From NCBI GenBank assembly GCA_035506075.1, contig DATJQB010000411.1, positions 1 through 30,256 on the forward strand: a stretch of 30,256 nt of DNA. Direction: 5' to 3'. The position numbers were made by a program, and so were the translations under genes. The stretch comes from UBA9647 sp035506075. Lineage in GTDB: Bacteria > Bacteroidota > Ignavibacteria > UBA10030. The notes below the pieces were generated by a model, which was not told the origin of the DNA, ran no database searches, and saw only the letters and a program-made list of their open reading frames with translations. Shown piece by piece: positions 16,517 to 24,265 of this stretch (position 1 is the first letter of the stretch; each line of letters begins with the position of its first letter).

Positions 16517-16540
16517 GGCCGCTTCCAGAAGGAGGCGGCC
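16517..16540 (-). terminator. Possible terminator hairpin after bioY
   Basis: A 10-bp stem (16517-16526 with 16531-16540, one G-T pair) closes an AGAA tetraloop 26 nt past the bioY stop. Read on the minus strand the stem is followed by TTGTCATTT, a weak T tract. It would separate bioY from the kinase gene. Confidence 0.5.
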
Positions 16541-16566
16541 CCGGCATCCCTACAATACAGGTTTGA

Positions 16567-17172
16567 TCAGAACTTGCCCAGTTCTTTCCAGATTCCGGCC
16601 GCAACGAGGAGCTTTGCAAGATCCCACCACGAAAAAATGAGAAAACCCGACCCAAAAGAGCTGTTCCAGTTGTGGAAGTAGAGTGCATTCAGCTGAACAG
16701 TACCGAGGAGAAATATCAGGACAAGCCCTGCTCCCATCGAAATCAGGCCCCAACCAAACACGAGACCAGCTTTCAAGGTTTTTCCATTCATGCGGGCAAT
16801 CCACGAGGGCATCGTTGACAACATTGAGCCGATGACAAACGCGGCGACCGGGAAACCAAGCAAATATCCACCTGTCGGGCCAACGAGCCTTGCAAAACCG
16901 GTCAGGCCTCCGGCGAACACCGGCAAACCCAACGCACCCATGCAGAGATAAGCGCTCATACTGAGAAAGCCGTTTCGTCTCCCAAGCAATCCGCCGGCGA
17001 GCAGCACGAACAACGTCTGGAGCGTGAACGGAACAGGTTGGTGAGGAATTTCTATCTGAGCTCCGATCGCCGTGAGGATCGCGAATGTAAAGATCCAGAA
17101 TGCCTGCGCCGCGACGCGTTCGCTTCTCAGCGCAACGATATGGGACAGTGAGATGGTTTTGATCTCCCGCAT
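16567..17172 (-). CDS. bioY: Biotin transporter BioY (ECF S component)
   Basis: The 201-aa protein has six hydrophobic segments and the BioY signatures 'QIEIPHQPVPFTLQTLFVLLAG', 'GALGLPVFAGG' and 'GPTGGYLLGFPVAAF'. BioY binds biotin in the membrane and works alone or with a shared energy-coupling module (EcfA, EcfT). No such module is in this window. A strong AGGAGGAG ribosome-binding site lies about 8 nt upstream of ATG 17172, and a sigma70-like promoter sits 34-62 nt upstream. It is divergent from the M14 peptidase gene. The sequence resembles family members closely. Regulation by BirA is plausible but no classical operator was recognised. Confidence 0.94.
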   Translation of the reverse strand: MREIKTISLSHIVALRSERVAAQAFWIFTFAILTAIGAQIEIPHQPVPFTLQTLFVLLAGGLLGRRNGFLSMSAYLCMGALGLPVFAGGLTGFARLVGPTGGYLLGFPVAAFVIGSMLSTMPSWIARMNGKTLKAGLVFGWGLISMGAGLVLIFLLGTVQLNALYFHNWNSSFGSGFLIFSWWDLAKLLVAAGIWKELGKF

Positions 17173-17205
17173 TGAATCGCTCCTCCTAATGATTGATCTG
17201 TTTGG

Positions 17206-17234
17206 AAAATACCCATTTGCGTTCCGAAATGCAA
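17206..17234 (-). promoter_or_regulatory. Putative sigma70-like promoter of bioY
   Basis: On the minus strand TTGCAT (17229-17234) and TATTTT (17206-17211) are separated by exactly 17 bp. The -10 element lies inside one arm of an inverted repeat (17203-17213 with 17248-17256). Confidence 0.5.
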
Positions 17235-17244
17235 CAGAGGCATG

Positions 17245-17274
17245 TTTGGTTTTCCACGTTTTTGAAGTACATTG
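17245..17274 (+). promoter_or_regulatory. Putative Bacteroidota-type promoter of the M14 peptidase gene
   Basis: TTTG (17245-17248) is followed after 19 bp by TACATTG (17268-17274), close to the TTTG-N19-21-TAnnTTTG consensus but one T short. It sits 28 nt before the peptidase start. Confidence 0.4.
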
Positions 17275-17302
17275 ACGAAGTCACGACATCATCGGAGCTA
17301 CC

Positions 17303-19915
17303 ATGAAAAAGATCCTTCTCTCACTTCTCCTGACAACCGCCGCGTTTTCCCAGAAGTCCCCGGTGTTTTTCCCCGGCGGCACATACGACACCAGCGTTGC
17401 CGCGCCTGAGTCGGTCCTTGGCTATCAGATCGGAGACCGATTCACCGACTACCAATCGCTGGGCGCCGTGTTCGAGAAGCTTGTCGCGACTTCGAACCGC
17501 ATTCGACGCGTCGAGTACGGCGTGACAAACGAGCACAGGAAACTGCAAGCATTCATCATTGGTTCTCCTGTCGTTCTTGCGCGCCTCGATGAAATCCGGA
17601 AGGCAAATCTCCGGCTCACGGACCCGCGGTCAATCGGCTCCAGTCAGGAAGCGGAGAAAATTATCTCCGGCCTACCGGTCATCGTCTATCTTTCGTACGG
17701 GGTGCATGGGAGCGAGGCCTCATCCCCCGAGGCATCGATGGCAGTCGCCTACCAACTTTGTGCCGGTACTGACAGCCGCACACGCGCGATCCTGGAGAAC
17801 AGCATCATTATCATCGACCCGAATGTCAATCCGGATGGTCATGAACGGTACGTGCAGTGGGTCAACTCCGTCCTCGGGGCAGCGCCAAATCTCAATCCTT
17901 CATCCCTGGAACACAGCGAACCGTGGCCTGGCGGCAGGACGAACCATTTCTTCTTTGACCTCAACCGCGATCTCTCCTGGCAGACCCAACAGGAAACGCG
18001 CGCCCGAGTCCAATTCTACCGTTCATGGATGCCTCATGTGCACGTTGATTACCATGAGATGGGATATTCCGGAACGTATTTCTTCTTTCCCGCAGCAGTT
18101 CCCTTTCACGAATCCCTTCCTCCCGAGGTCGTGAAGTGGGGAAAGATTTTCGGCAAGGGAAATGCCGATGCGTTCGACAAACTCGGTCTCCCGTACTACG
18201 TCGGCGAGGAGTTCGATATGTTCTATCCGGGGTATGGCGATTCATGGCCGACATTCAACGGGTCGATCGGGATGACATATGAACAGGCCGGTGGATCGCG
18301 CGCTGCGCTCGCAGTACGCAAACAGAACGGCCAGGTGCTCACACTGCGAGAACGGGCCCGCGACCATTTTGTCACGAGCATTGCCACACTCGAGACTGCA
18401 GTGAAGAATCGGAAAGAGAGAATCGATGATTTCTACAGGTACTGGGTCACAGCACCTGAGTCTGCAGGCCCCGTCAAGGGATATATTCTTAGCAACGCCG
18501 AAGATCCCGGCAGGTCGGCCGAGGTTGCTGCAATTCTGCTTCGCCAGGGAATTGAGGTCCATCAACTGCTGGAACCTGCAATACTCGAAACACAGCCCTA
18601 CTACTCGAAGAAGTGGACTCGGGAGAAATTCGAAGCCGGGACGTTTTTCATTCCGACCAACCAACCGCAAGCGAGACTTGCGCGCGCGTTGCTCGAACCT
18701 GTGACAGCTGCGCGTGACACTTTCTTTTATGATATCTCTGCGTGGTCGCTGCCCGTTGCATCCGGACTGAAGGCCTGGACATCGCACTCTCCCCTGCCAC
18801 CGGGGACCAGGCAGTTGCTTGCAGTGACCCTCCCGGCGGGATCCGTTGTTGGGGAGAAGAATGTCTATGCGTATCTGATACCCTGGGAACGACACAATGC
18901 GGGGCGCGTAGCTTGGCAGTTGCTGGAAAGAGGATATTCGTTGTCAGTGGCACATCGTCCGTTTGAGACACTTGGTAAGCATTTCGTCGCGGGCACAGTC
19001 ATAGCTTTCACCGGAGCCAATCCGGAAACTTTGTCGTCAGATGTTGCTGCCCTTGCAAACGAGCTCGGTGTCGACGTGTATGCCACATCAACGGGGCTGA
19101 CGGACAACGGGATCAGCCTCGGCTCGTCGCATGTAGAACCAATTCGAAAATCGAACATCGCGATCGCTGTCGGACCGCCGGTCAGTTCGGGAGATTATGG
19201 CGAGCTCTGGTTCCTGTTTGAGCAGGTGCTGCATATTCCATTTACAGGAATCCGCGCCACCGAACTTGCAGATGCAGATCTGACAAAGTTCAACGTGATC
19301 ATTTTGCCGGACGGAGGGAATTACCAGTCTGTTTTCGACAGTGCCCGCGTCGACAAGTTAAAAAAGTGGGTCCAGGGGGGTGGGGTCCTCATCGGGATCG
19401 AAGGCGGCGCCCAGTTCTTGACGAAGTCCAAGTCCGGGATTTCGCAGGCAACGATACGATCGGAAAAGAAGGAAGATGAAAAGTCAAAGGAGGAAAAGGA
19501 TCTCGAGAAATCCAGGAAGGAGATAGCGAAGAGGCAGACGCTGTTCGAGAAAGAGGAGAGTGATCGGCTCAGCGAGCTCCCTGGCACTATTTTTCGGGCT
19601 CTGGTTGATACGACGCATCCCGTCGGATTCGGTATGCCGAGAGAAGTTTACGTTTTCAAATCCAACTCTCCCACTCTGGAACTCAGTGAAACAGGGCACA
19701 ATGTGGCCAGATTTGGCAAAGACTCAGTTCAAACGAGCGGATACGCCTCGAAAGAGAAAGCCCAGAAAATCTCAGAGGCGGGATTCATAGAGGACTTTCG
19801 GATTGGGCGAGGGAGAGCGGTGTTGTTCGCCGAGAACGTGACATTTCGGGGGTTCTGGACGGGCCTCGAGAAATTGCTGCTCAATGCAATTCTCTTCCTT
19901 CCGCAGACAGACTGA
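17303..19915 (+). CDS. Secreted M14 zinc carboxypeptidase-like protein with GATase-like C-terminal region
   Basis: The 870-aa product begins with a signal peptide (cleavage probably after residue 16, 'AAFS-Q'). The M14 peptidase domain covers about residues 40-390: zinc ligands His135 and Glu138 in 'VHGSEASSPE', the 'NPNVNPDG'-type segment at 174-179, 'DLNRDLSWQTQQET', third ligand His251 in 'HVDYHEMG' and catalytic Glu327 in 'MTYEQAGG'. After a linker, residues about 560-870 resemble a class I glutamine-amidotransferase-like fold ('VIILPDGGNY', 'GGGVLIGIEGGAQFL'). A Lys/Glu-rich coiled coil of about 40 residues (near 719-757) is inserted in that part. Members of this family degrade peptides outside the cytoplasm. 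ATG 17303 has a GGAG box 8 nt upstream. The gene has its own promoter-like site and terminator, so it is probably monocistronic. Confidence 0.9.
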   Translation: MKKILLSLLLTTAAFSQKSPVFFPGGTYDTSVAAPESVLGYQIGDRFTDYQSLGAVFEKLVATSNRIRRVEYGVTNEHRKLQAFIIGSPVVLARLDEIRKANLRLTDPRSIGSSQEAEKIISGLPVIVYLSYGVHGSEASSPEASMAVAYQLCAGTDSRTRAILENSIIIIDPNVNPDGHERYVQWVNSVLGAAPNLNPSSLEHSEPWPGGRTNHFFFDLNRDLSWQTQQETRARVQFYRSWMPHVHVDYHEMGYSGTYFFFPAAVPFHESLPPEVVKWGKIFGKGNADAFDKLGLPYYVGEEFDMFYPGYGDSWPTFNGSIGMTYEQAGGSRAALAVRKQNGQVLTLRERARDHFVTSIATLETAVKNRKERIDDFYRYWVTAPESAGPVKGYILSNAEDPGRSAEVAAILLRQGIEVHQLLEPAILETQPYYSKKWTREKFEAGTFFIPTNQPQARLARALLEPVTAARDTFFYDISAWSLPVASGLKAWTSHSPLPPGTRQLLAVTLPAGSVVGEKNVYAYLIPWERHNAGRVAWQLLERGYSLSVAHRPFETLGKHFVAGTVIAFTGANPETLSSDVAALANELGVDVYATSTGLTDNGISLGSSHVEPIRKSNIAIAVGPPVSSGDYGELWFLFEQVLHIPFTGIRATELADADLTKFNVIILPDGGNYQSVFDSARVDKLKKWVQGGGVLIGIEGGAQFLTKSKSGISQATIRSEKKEDEKSKEEKDLEKSRKEIAKRQTLFEKEESDRLSELPGTIFRALVDTTHPVGFGMPREVYVFKSNSPTLELSETGHNVARFGKDSVQTSGYASKEKAQKISEAGFIEDFRIGRGRAVLFAENVTFRGFWTGLEKLLLNAILFLPQTD

Positions 19916-19982
19916 GAGCAATTCCGTGCCCGGCGGTGTCGATAATTTCGTTGACTGCGTTGCATTTTTTGGCTATCTTATG

Positions 19983-20017
19983 AGCCCAATACTTTTGTCA
20001 TTGGGCTTTGTTTTTTT
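19983..20017 (+). terminator. Intrinsic terminator after the M14 peptidase gene
   Basis: AGCCCAAT (19983-19990) and ATTGGGCT (20000-20007) form a perfect 8-bp stem with a 9-nt loop followed by TTGTTTTTTT. It lies 68 nt past the peptidase stop. A TTGACT-N17-TATCTT promoter-like sequence (19951-19979) abuts it upstream. Confidence 0.88.
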
Positions 20018-20123
20018 GTAATTCAGCCCCTCCTCATCGGCTAGCCAGCGTTTTCGAAGCAATTCGGTACGTGCTTGAATTGGGCCACGGGGAACTTGCG
20101 TGAGATTCGTTCTTTTTCTCCAT

Positions 20124-20195
<72 letters not shown>

Positions 20196-20366
20196 CGAGA
20201 ATCCGGACGGAATGCGGGGTTGCCAACGTTCTCTGTTCATGTGAGTTAGTGAAAGAGCCGGTCGCTTTTTCATCGGGGAGACGAATAATTTCTCTGACCC
20301 ATGTATGCGGTACTACGATGGGCCAGATCCGTTCCTTCATGTCGAATCGATATTGCAGGTCCGATA

Positions 20367-21311
20367 ATGAGTGATCTCAAGATTTTTTCGGGCAGGGCAA
20401 ACCGTCAGCTGGCGGAAAAAATCGCAAAAGCCGCCGGCATCCCGTTGGGCCGGATCGAGCTGAGGAATTTTAGCGACGGCGAAATTTGGGTCAAGTACAC
20501 AGACAACATCCGCGGTGACGATGTTTTCATCGTCCAGTCGACCCAACCTCCTGCGGACAATCTGCTGGAGTTGCTGATTCTCATCGATGCGGCACGACGC
20601 GCATCGGCACGACGCATCACAGCCGTCATCCCGTATTTTGGGTATGCTCGGCAGGATCGCAAGGATCAGCCCCGGGTTTCGGTGACCGCAAAGCTCGTCG
20701 CCAACCTCATCACCGAGGCGGGCGCCGATCGGGTCATCACGATGGATCTGCACGCGGCACAGATTCAAGGTTTCTTTGACATCCCGCTGGATCATTTGTA
20801 CGCGTCGGCAGTCTTCTCTGACTATTTCAGGAAGAAGAAGATCCCGAACCTCGCGGTGGTCTCCCCTGATGTGGGGAGCCTGAAGATGGCCCGGTCGTAC
20901 GCGCGGCGTCTCGATGCGGAACTCGTCCTCATCGACAAACGTCGGCCGAAGGCAAATGAGGTTGAAGTGCTGAACATCATCGGGAACGCGAGCGGCAAGA
21001 ACGTACTGATCGTCGATGATCTCATCGATACTGCGGGAACATTTGTCAATGCAGTCAAGGCGCTTCGCGAGAAGGGTGCGCAGGAAATCTACGGCGCCTG
21101 CACGCATCCGATCCTTTCAGGCAAGGCGATGGAACGCCTCCACAATTCGGAGGTCACATCGGTCGTCGTAACGGACAGCGTTCCGTTGAGAGCCGAATCG
21201 CCGAAGATAGAATTGCGGTCCGTTGCGAAGATTTTTGCGGAAGCCATCATTCGAACGCATAATAATCAGTCCATCAGCTCGTTGTTCGACGTCGACAAGG
21301 ATAAGATTTAG
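20367..21311 (+). CDS. prs: Ribose-phosphate pyrophosphokinase (PRPP synthetase)
   Basis: The 314-aa class I enzyme makes phosphoribosyl pyrophosphate from ribose-5-phosphate and ATP for purine, pyrimidine, His and Trp synthesis. Landmarks are 'NFSDGEIWVKY', the flexible loop 'IPYFGYARQDRKDQPR', catalytic and metal-binding 'TMDLHAAQIQGFF', 'SPDVGSLKMARSYA', and the PRPP-binding loop 'VLIVDDLIDTAGTFVNA' (Asp-Asp-x-x-Asp-Thr-x-Gly-Thr). ATG 20367 starts the standard N-terminus 'MSDLKIFSG'. It has an AGGT box 6 nt upstream. The length matches the family. It is followed by rplY after 26 nt, a common prs-rplY-pth arrangement. Confidence 0.97.
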   Translation: MSDLKIFSGRANRQLAEKIAKAAGIPLGRIELRNFSDGEIWVKYTDNIRGDDVFIVQSTQPPADNLLELLILIDAARRASARRITAVIPYFGYARQDRKDQPRVSVTAKLVANLITEAGADRVITMDLHAAQIQGFFDIPLDHLYASAVFSDYFRKKKIPNLAVVSPDVGSLKMARSYARRLDAELVLIDKRRPKANEVEVLNIIGNASGKNVLIVDDLIDTAGTFVNAVKALREKGAQEIYGACTHPILSGKAMERLHNSEVTSVVVTDSVPLRAESPKIELRSVAKIFAEAIIRTHNNQSISSLFDVDKDKI

Positions 21312-21337
21312 TTTCGTATAACTGAGGAGAAGGTACA

Positions 21338-22060
21338 ATGTCAGAAATAGCAGTAAACGCCGAGGTCCGGAAGGATCTTGGAAAAAAAGCCAAGACTCTG
21401 CTGAGAGTGGGCAAAGTTCCGGGGATCTACTATGGTCACGGACAAGGCAACATCCCGGTTGCAATTGAAGAGTTGATCTTGCAGCCGCTCTACAAGACTT
21501 CGGCGGCAAATGTCATCAATCTCACCCTTGACGATGGTTCGAAGCATACGTGCATCCTGCGCGATGTGCAGTTCGATCCCGTGACAGACCGACCGGTGCA
21601 TTTCGATCTGTTCGGCTTGAACGAGAACGAAGAGCTGACGATTGAAGTGCCCGTCAGCGTGACCGGCACACCGCAGGGCGTTCGCGACGGCGGCATCCTT
21701 CAGCATGTGCTGCACCGTCTGCGCATCTCCTGCCTTCCGAAGAACATTCCGGATCGTATCGAGCTGAACGTCGAGACGCTTGAGATCAACAAGTCAATTC
21801 ACGTGCGGGATCTTTCGATCCCCAACGTGAAAGTGCTCGAGAACGAGAGCAGCACGGTCGTGGCGGTTGTTCCTCCGACGGTCTTGAAGGAAGCGGAAGC
21901 GGCTCCGGGTGCAGTCACAGCGGAAGCAGCACCGGCAGAACCGGAAGTGATCGCCAAAGGCAAGAAGCCCGAAGAGGGAGCGGAAGAAGGAGCAAAGGAA
22001 GGTGCAGCTGCAAAGGCACCTGCGGCAGGCGCCAAGGCTCCGGCGGCCGAGAAGAAGTAG
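21338..22060 (+). CDS. rplY: 50S ribosomal protein bL25 (TL5/Ctc long form)
   Basis: The 240-aa protein is the two-domain Ctc/TL5 form. The N-terminal 5S rRNA-binding bL25 domain covers about residues 1-95 ('RKDLGKKAKTLLRVGKVPGIYYG') and the C-terminal TL5 beta domain about 96-185 ('VPVSVTGTPQGVRDGGILQHVLHRLRISCLPKNIPDRIELNV'). A tail of about 50 residues rich in Ala, Glu, Lys and Pro follows and is probably disordered. A GAGGAG box lies about 10 nt before ATG 21338. It sits between prs and pth, a frequent neighbourhood. The tail resembles those of RecA and bS6 in this window. Confidence 0.95.
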   Translation: MSEIAVNAEVRKDLGKKAKTLLRVGKVPGIYYGHGQGNIPVAIEELILQPLYKTSAANVINLTLDDGSKHTCILRDVQFDPVTDRPVHFDLFGLNENEELTIEVPVSVTGTPQGVRDGGILQHVLHRLRISCLPKNIPDRIELNVETLEINKSIHVRDLSIPNVKVLENESSTVVAVVPPTVLKEAEAAPGAVTAEAAPAEPEVIAKGKKPEEGAEEGAKEGAAAKAPAAGAKAPAAEKK

Positions 22061-22081
22061 CATCGACCGGTGCGTTGACCT

Positions 22082-22687
22082 ATGTTCGCTCTTGTTGGAC
22101 TCGGCAATCCCGAGCGCCGGTACACCGGCACAAGGCACAACATCGGGTTCGAAGTTGCGGACAATCTCGCGATCCGGCTTCATTGCTCTTTCAGAGAAGG
22201 CCGCGGCGAGTTCATGTTCGCCAGAGGTTCGGCGTCAGATGTTGATCTGCTGATTGTGAAGCCGCTGACGTACATGAACGAGAGCGGGATTGCCGTCAGC
22301 GAGATCCAGGAGCAGTTCGAGCTGCAAGCGGACCACATTCTCGTCGTCTGCGACGACTTTCAGCTTCCACTCGGCCAGCTTCGGCTCAGACTCCGGGGAA
22401 GCGACGGCGGTCACAACGGATTGTATTCGATCATCTATCAGCTTCAGACGGACGAGTTTCCCCGGCTTCGATGCGGGATCGGCTCTTCGTCCATGCCTGT
22501 TGACAAGAACAGGATGGCGGATTTCGTCCTCGATACGTTCACGGCTGATGAGCGACCAACGGTCGAGACCATGATCAGGAACGCAGCCGAGGCTTGTCTC
22601 ATTGCGGCCACAGAAGGTATGACGCCGGCGATGAACAGGTTCAACACCAGGCAACAATCTGAAAACGATTCACCAGCTTCATCATAA
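22082..22687 (+). CDS. pth: Peptidyl-tRNA hydrolase
   Basis: The 201-aa enzyme recycles tRNA by cleaving peptidyl-tRNAs released from ribosomes. Catalytic His19 is in 'GTRHNIGFEV', and Asn9 ('GLGNPERRY'), Asn66 ('LTYMNESG'), Asp92 ('VCDDFQLPLG') and Asn112 ('SDGGHNGL') match the active-site residues of the E. coli enzyme by position and context. The last 15 residues are Ser/Asn-rich and probably unstructured. It begins 21 nt after rplY. The ribosome-binding site is weak. It precedes rpsF with a 72-nt gap containing a stable hairpin. Confidence 0.96.
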   Translation: MFALVGLGNPERRYTGTRHNIGFEVADNLAIRLHCSFREGRGEFMFARGSASDVDLLIVKPLTYMNESGIAVSEIQEQFELQADHILVVCDDFQLPLGQLRLRLRGSDGGHNGLYSIIYQLQTDEFPRLRCGIGSSSMPVDKNRMADFVLDTFTADERPTVETMIRNAAEACLIAATEGMTPAMNRFNTRQQSENDSPASS

Positions 22688-22695
22688 CCAACCCT

Positions 22696-22727
22696 GCTCC
22701 GGCTTACGCAGTTGAAACAGCCGGGGC
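22696..22727 (+). promoter_or_regulatory. Hairpin in the rpsF leader (candidate RNA regulatory element)
   Basis: GCTCCGGCT (22696-22704) pairs with AGCCGGGGC (22719-22727) as a 9-bp stem with one G-T pair and a 14-nt loop. No T tract follows, so it is unlikely to be a terminator. It stands in the leader of rpsF-rpsR, where several bacteria carry an S6:S18-binding autoregulatory RNA. Whether this is one is not shown. Confidence 0.4.
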
Positions 22728-22759
22728 CATTGTTCACTCAGTCCAAAGGGACAAGCATC

Positions 22760-23191
22760 ATGTCTGACACAAAACGGGTCTACGAAACGACCTTCATTGT
22801 CAACGCTTCCCTCGACGATCACCAGATCGATGCGGTGATTGAAAAGGTGAAGGATCTGATCGTCAAGAACGGCGGAGAAATCCGCGAGTTCGTCAAATGG
22901 GGTCGCAAACGCTTCGCGTATCCCATCAAGAAGAAAAACAACGGATTCTACGTCGTCATCGAGTTCAGCGCCCCCGGTGACGTCATCGCAAAACTCGAAC
23001 GGCACTATTTCCTCGATGAGAATATCCTCCGCTACCTGAGCCTCGTGCTCGACAAGCGAGCGCTCAAGGCCCGGACTGCCGCCGCACTCTTGGCAGCCGA
23101 GACGCCAACGGAGACGAAGACCGAAGAAGCTGCCAAACCTGCTCCGGCAGAAGCAGCACCGGCTCAACCGGCGGCAACTACGCCCGCCTGA
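22760..23191 (+). CDS. rpsF: 30S ribosomal protein bS6
   Basis: The 143-aa protein contains the bS6 fold over about residues 1-100 ('RVYETTFIVNASLDD', 'WGRKRFAYPIKKKNNGFYVVIEFSAP', 'LSLVLDK'). It binds 16S rRNA with bS18. ATG 22760 has an AAGGGA box about 9 nt upstream; a start 48 nt upstream would only add residues absent from the family. The C-terminal 35 residues are a low-complexity Ala/Pro/Glu/Thr tail. It is followed by rpsR and rplI, the classic order rpsF-rpsR-rplI. Confidence 0.96.
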   Translation: MSDTKRVYETTFIVNASLDDHQIDAVIEKVKDLIVKNGGEIREFVKWGRKRFAYPIKKKNNGFYVVIEFSAPGDVIAKLERHYFLDENILRYLSLVLDKRALKARTAAALLAAETPTETKTEEAAKPAPAEAAPAQPAATTPA

Positions 23192-23254
23192 GCAACCTGA
23201 CAGGCCAGCACCTAACTCATCGAACTCAGGAAATATCTCTAAGGAACTTCAACA

Positions 23255-23548
23255 ATGGCATACACACGAAACTCAAGCAGCCGTCAGGGCGATCGCCGTG
23301 GTTCTTCACAGCGGGGTTCTTCAGGACAGGTGAGGAAGAAACGCACCTGCCGCTTTTGCGACAACAAGGAAGATTTTGTCGATTACAAGGCCGAAAAGAA
23401 ACTTCAACGCTTCGTGTCTGAGCAGGGCCGTATCATACCGAAACGCATCACCGGTACTTGTGCCCGGCACCAGAGGATGCTCGTGACAGCAATCAAGAGG
23501 GCACGTCATCTCGCCCTCCTCCCCTTTGTCTCCGATGCAGTGAAGTAA
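23255..23548 (+). CDS. rpsR: 30S ribosomal protein bS18
   Basis: The 97-aa protein is a bS18 with a 27-residue Ser/Arg/Gly/Gln-rich N-terminal extension before the conserved core 'RKKRTCRFCDNKEDFVDYKAE' and 'RIIPKRITGTCARHQRMLVTAIKRARHLALLPF'. The core includes Cys32-x-x-Cys35 and a third Cys in 'TGTCARHQ', as in Cys-containing bS18 proteins. An AAGGAA box precedes ATG 23255. It forms a heterodimer with bS6, encoded 63 nt upstream, and lies 43 nt before rplI. Confidence 0.97.
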   Translation: MAYTRNSSSRQGDRRGSSQRGSSGQVRKKRTCRFCDNKEDFVDYKAEKKLQRFVSEQGRIIPKRITGTCARHQRMLVTAIKRARHLALLPFVSDAVK

Positions 23549-23591
23549 TCACAAACATTTTGAGCCTCTATTCGATCGAAGGAGTTTGACA

Positions 23592-24035
23592 ATGAAAGTA
23601 ATCTTGCGGCAGGAATTTGACCAGCTCGGGCACATCGGCGACGTCATCGAGGTGAAGGAAGGATACGCGCGGAACTACCTCATCCCGCGGAACATCGCAT
23701 ACCTGGCCACGGCGAGCAGCATTCAACAGCTGGAGGAAGAAAAGAAGCAGCACACTCGAGCGCTCGAAAAAGAAAAGCATGCCTCCGAGAAACTGGCTGC
23801 GGAACTGGAAAAGGTCTCCATCACAATCCAGATGAAGGTTGGCGAAGATGAGAAGTTGTTTGGATCGGTGACTTCTCAGATGATTGCCGACTCGCTGAAG
23901 GAAAAAGGGCTGATCATTGACAAACGCATTATTGAGCTTGAAGACTCAATCAAGGCCCTCGGCATCTACACCATCAACGTGAAACTTCCCGGTGGAGTGA
24001 TCGGCAACGTGAAGGTGTGGGTCGTTCGCGAGTGA
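23592..24035 (+). CDS. rplI: 50S ribosomal protein bL9
   Basis: The 147-aa protein has the N-terminal bL9 domain 'MKVILRQEFDQLGHIGDVIEVKEGYARNYLIPR', the long connecting helix rich in Glu and Lys (about residues 43-75) and the C-terminal domain 'EKLFGSVTSQMIADSLKEKG'. It binds 23S rRNA at the L1 side. ATG 23592 has a GGAG box 7 nt upstream. It is the last gene of the ribosomal unit and is followed by a strong terminator. Confidence 0.97.
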   Translation: MKVILRQEFDQLGHIGDVIEVKEGYARNYLIPRNIAYLATASSIQQLEEEKKQHTRALEKEKHASEKLAAELEKVSITIQMKVGEDEKLFGSVTSQMIADSLKEKGLIIDKRIIELEDSIKALGIYTINVKLPGGVIGNVKVWVVRE

Positions 24036-24058
24036 CAACCTTGGTTCCCGAATGGCAG

Positions 24059-24095
24059 AAGCCCATCGCAATCGAACTTCGCGATGGGCTTTTTT
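24059..24095 (+). terminator. Intrinsic terminator after rplI
   Basis: An 11-bp perfect stem (AAGCCCATCGC 24059-24069 with GCGATGGGCTT 24081-24091), an 11-nt loop and a T run ending at 24095. It closes the rpsF-rpsR-rplI unit. Confidence 0.92.
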
Positions 24096-24209
24096 GTTGA
24101 TCCAGAGGAGGGTATTGTCGTTAACGCTGAATCATTCCTATGATATCGGCATCCAAGGAAGGCTGGGAACACCTTGACTTTCCCTCCAAAAAATGAGAAA
24201 TTATTGTAC

Positions 24210-24217
24210 TACCTTTG
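24210..24217 (+). promoter_or_regulatory. Putative Bacteroidota-type -7 element of korAB
   Basis: TACCTTTG matches TAnnTTTG and lies 48 nt before the korA start. No TTTG appears 19-21 bp upstream, though TTGACT occurs at 24174-24179 with a longer gap. The same octamer is found at 29771-29778. Confidence 0.4.
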
Positions 24218-24265
24218 AATTGCCGCTTCAGTGACGGCTCATAACTGTAAGGAAATCAGGCTCTT

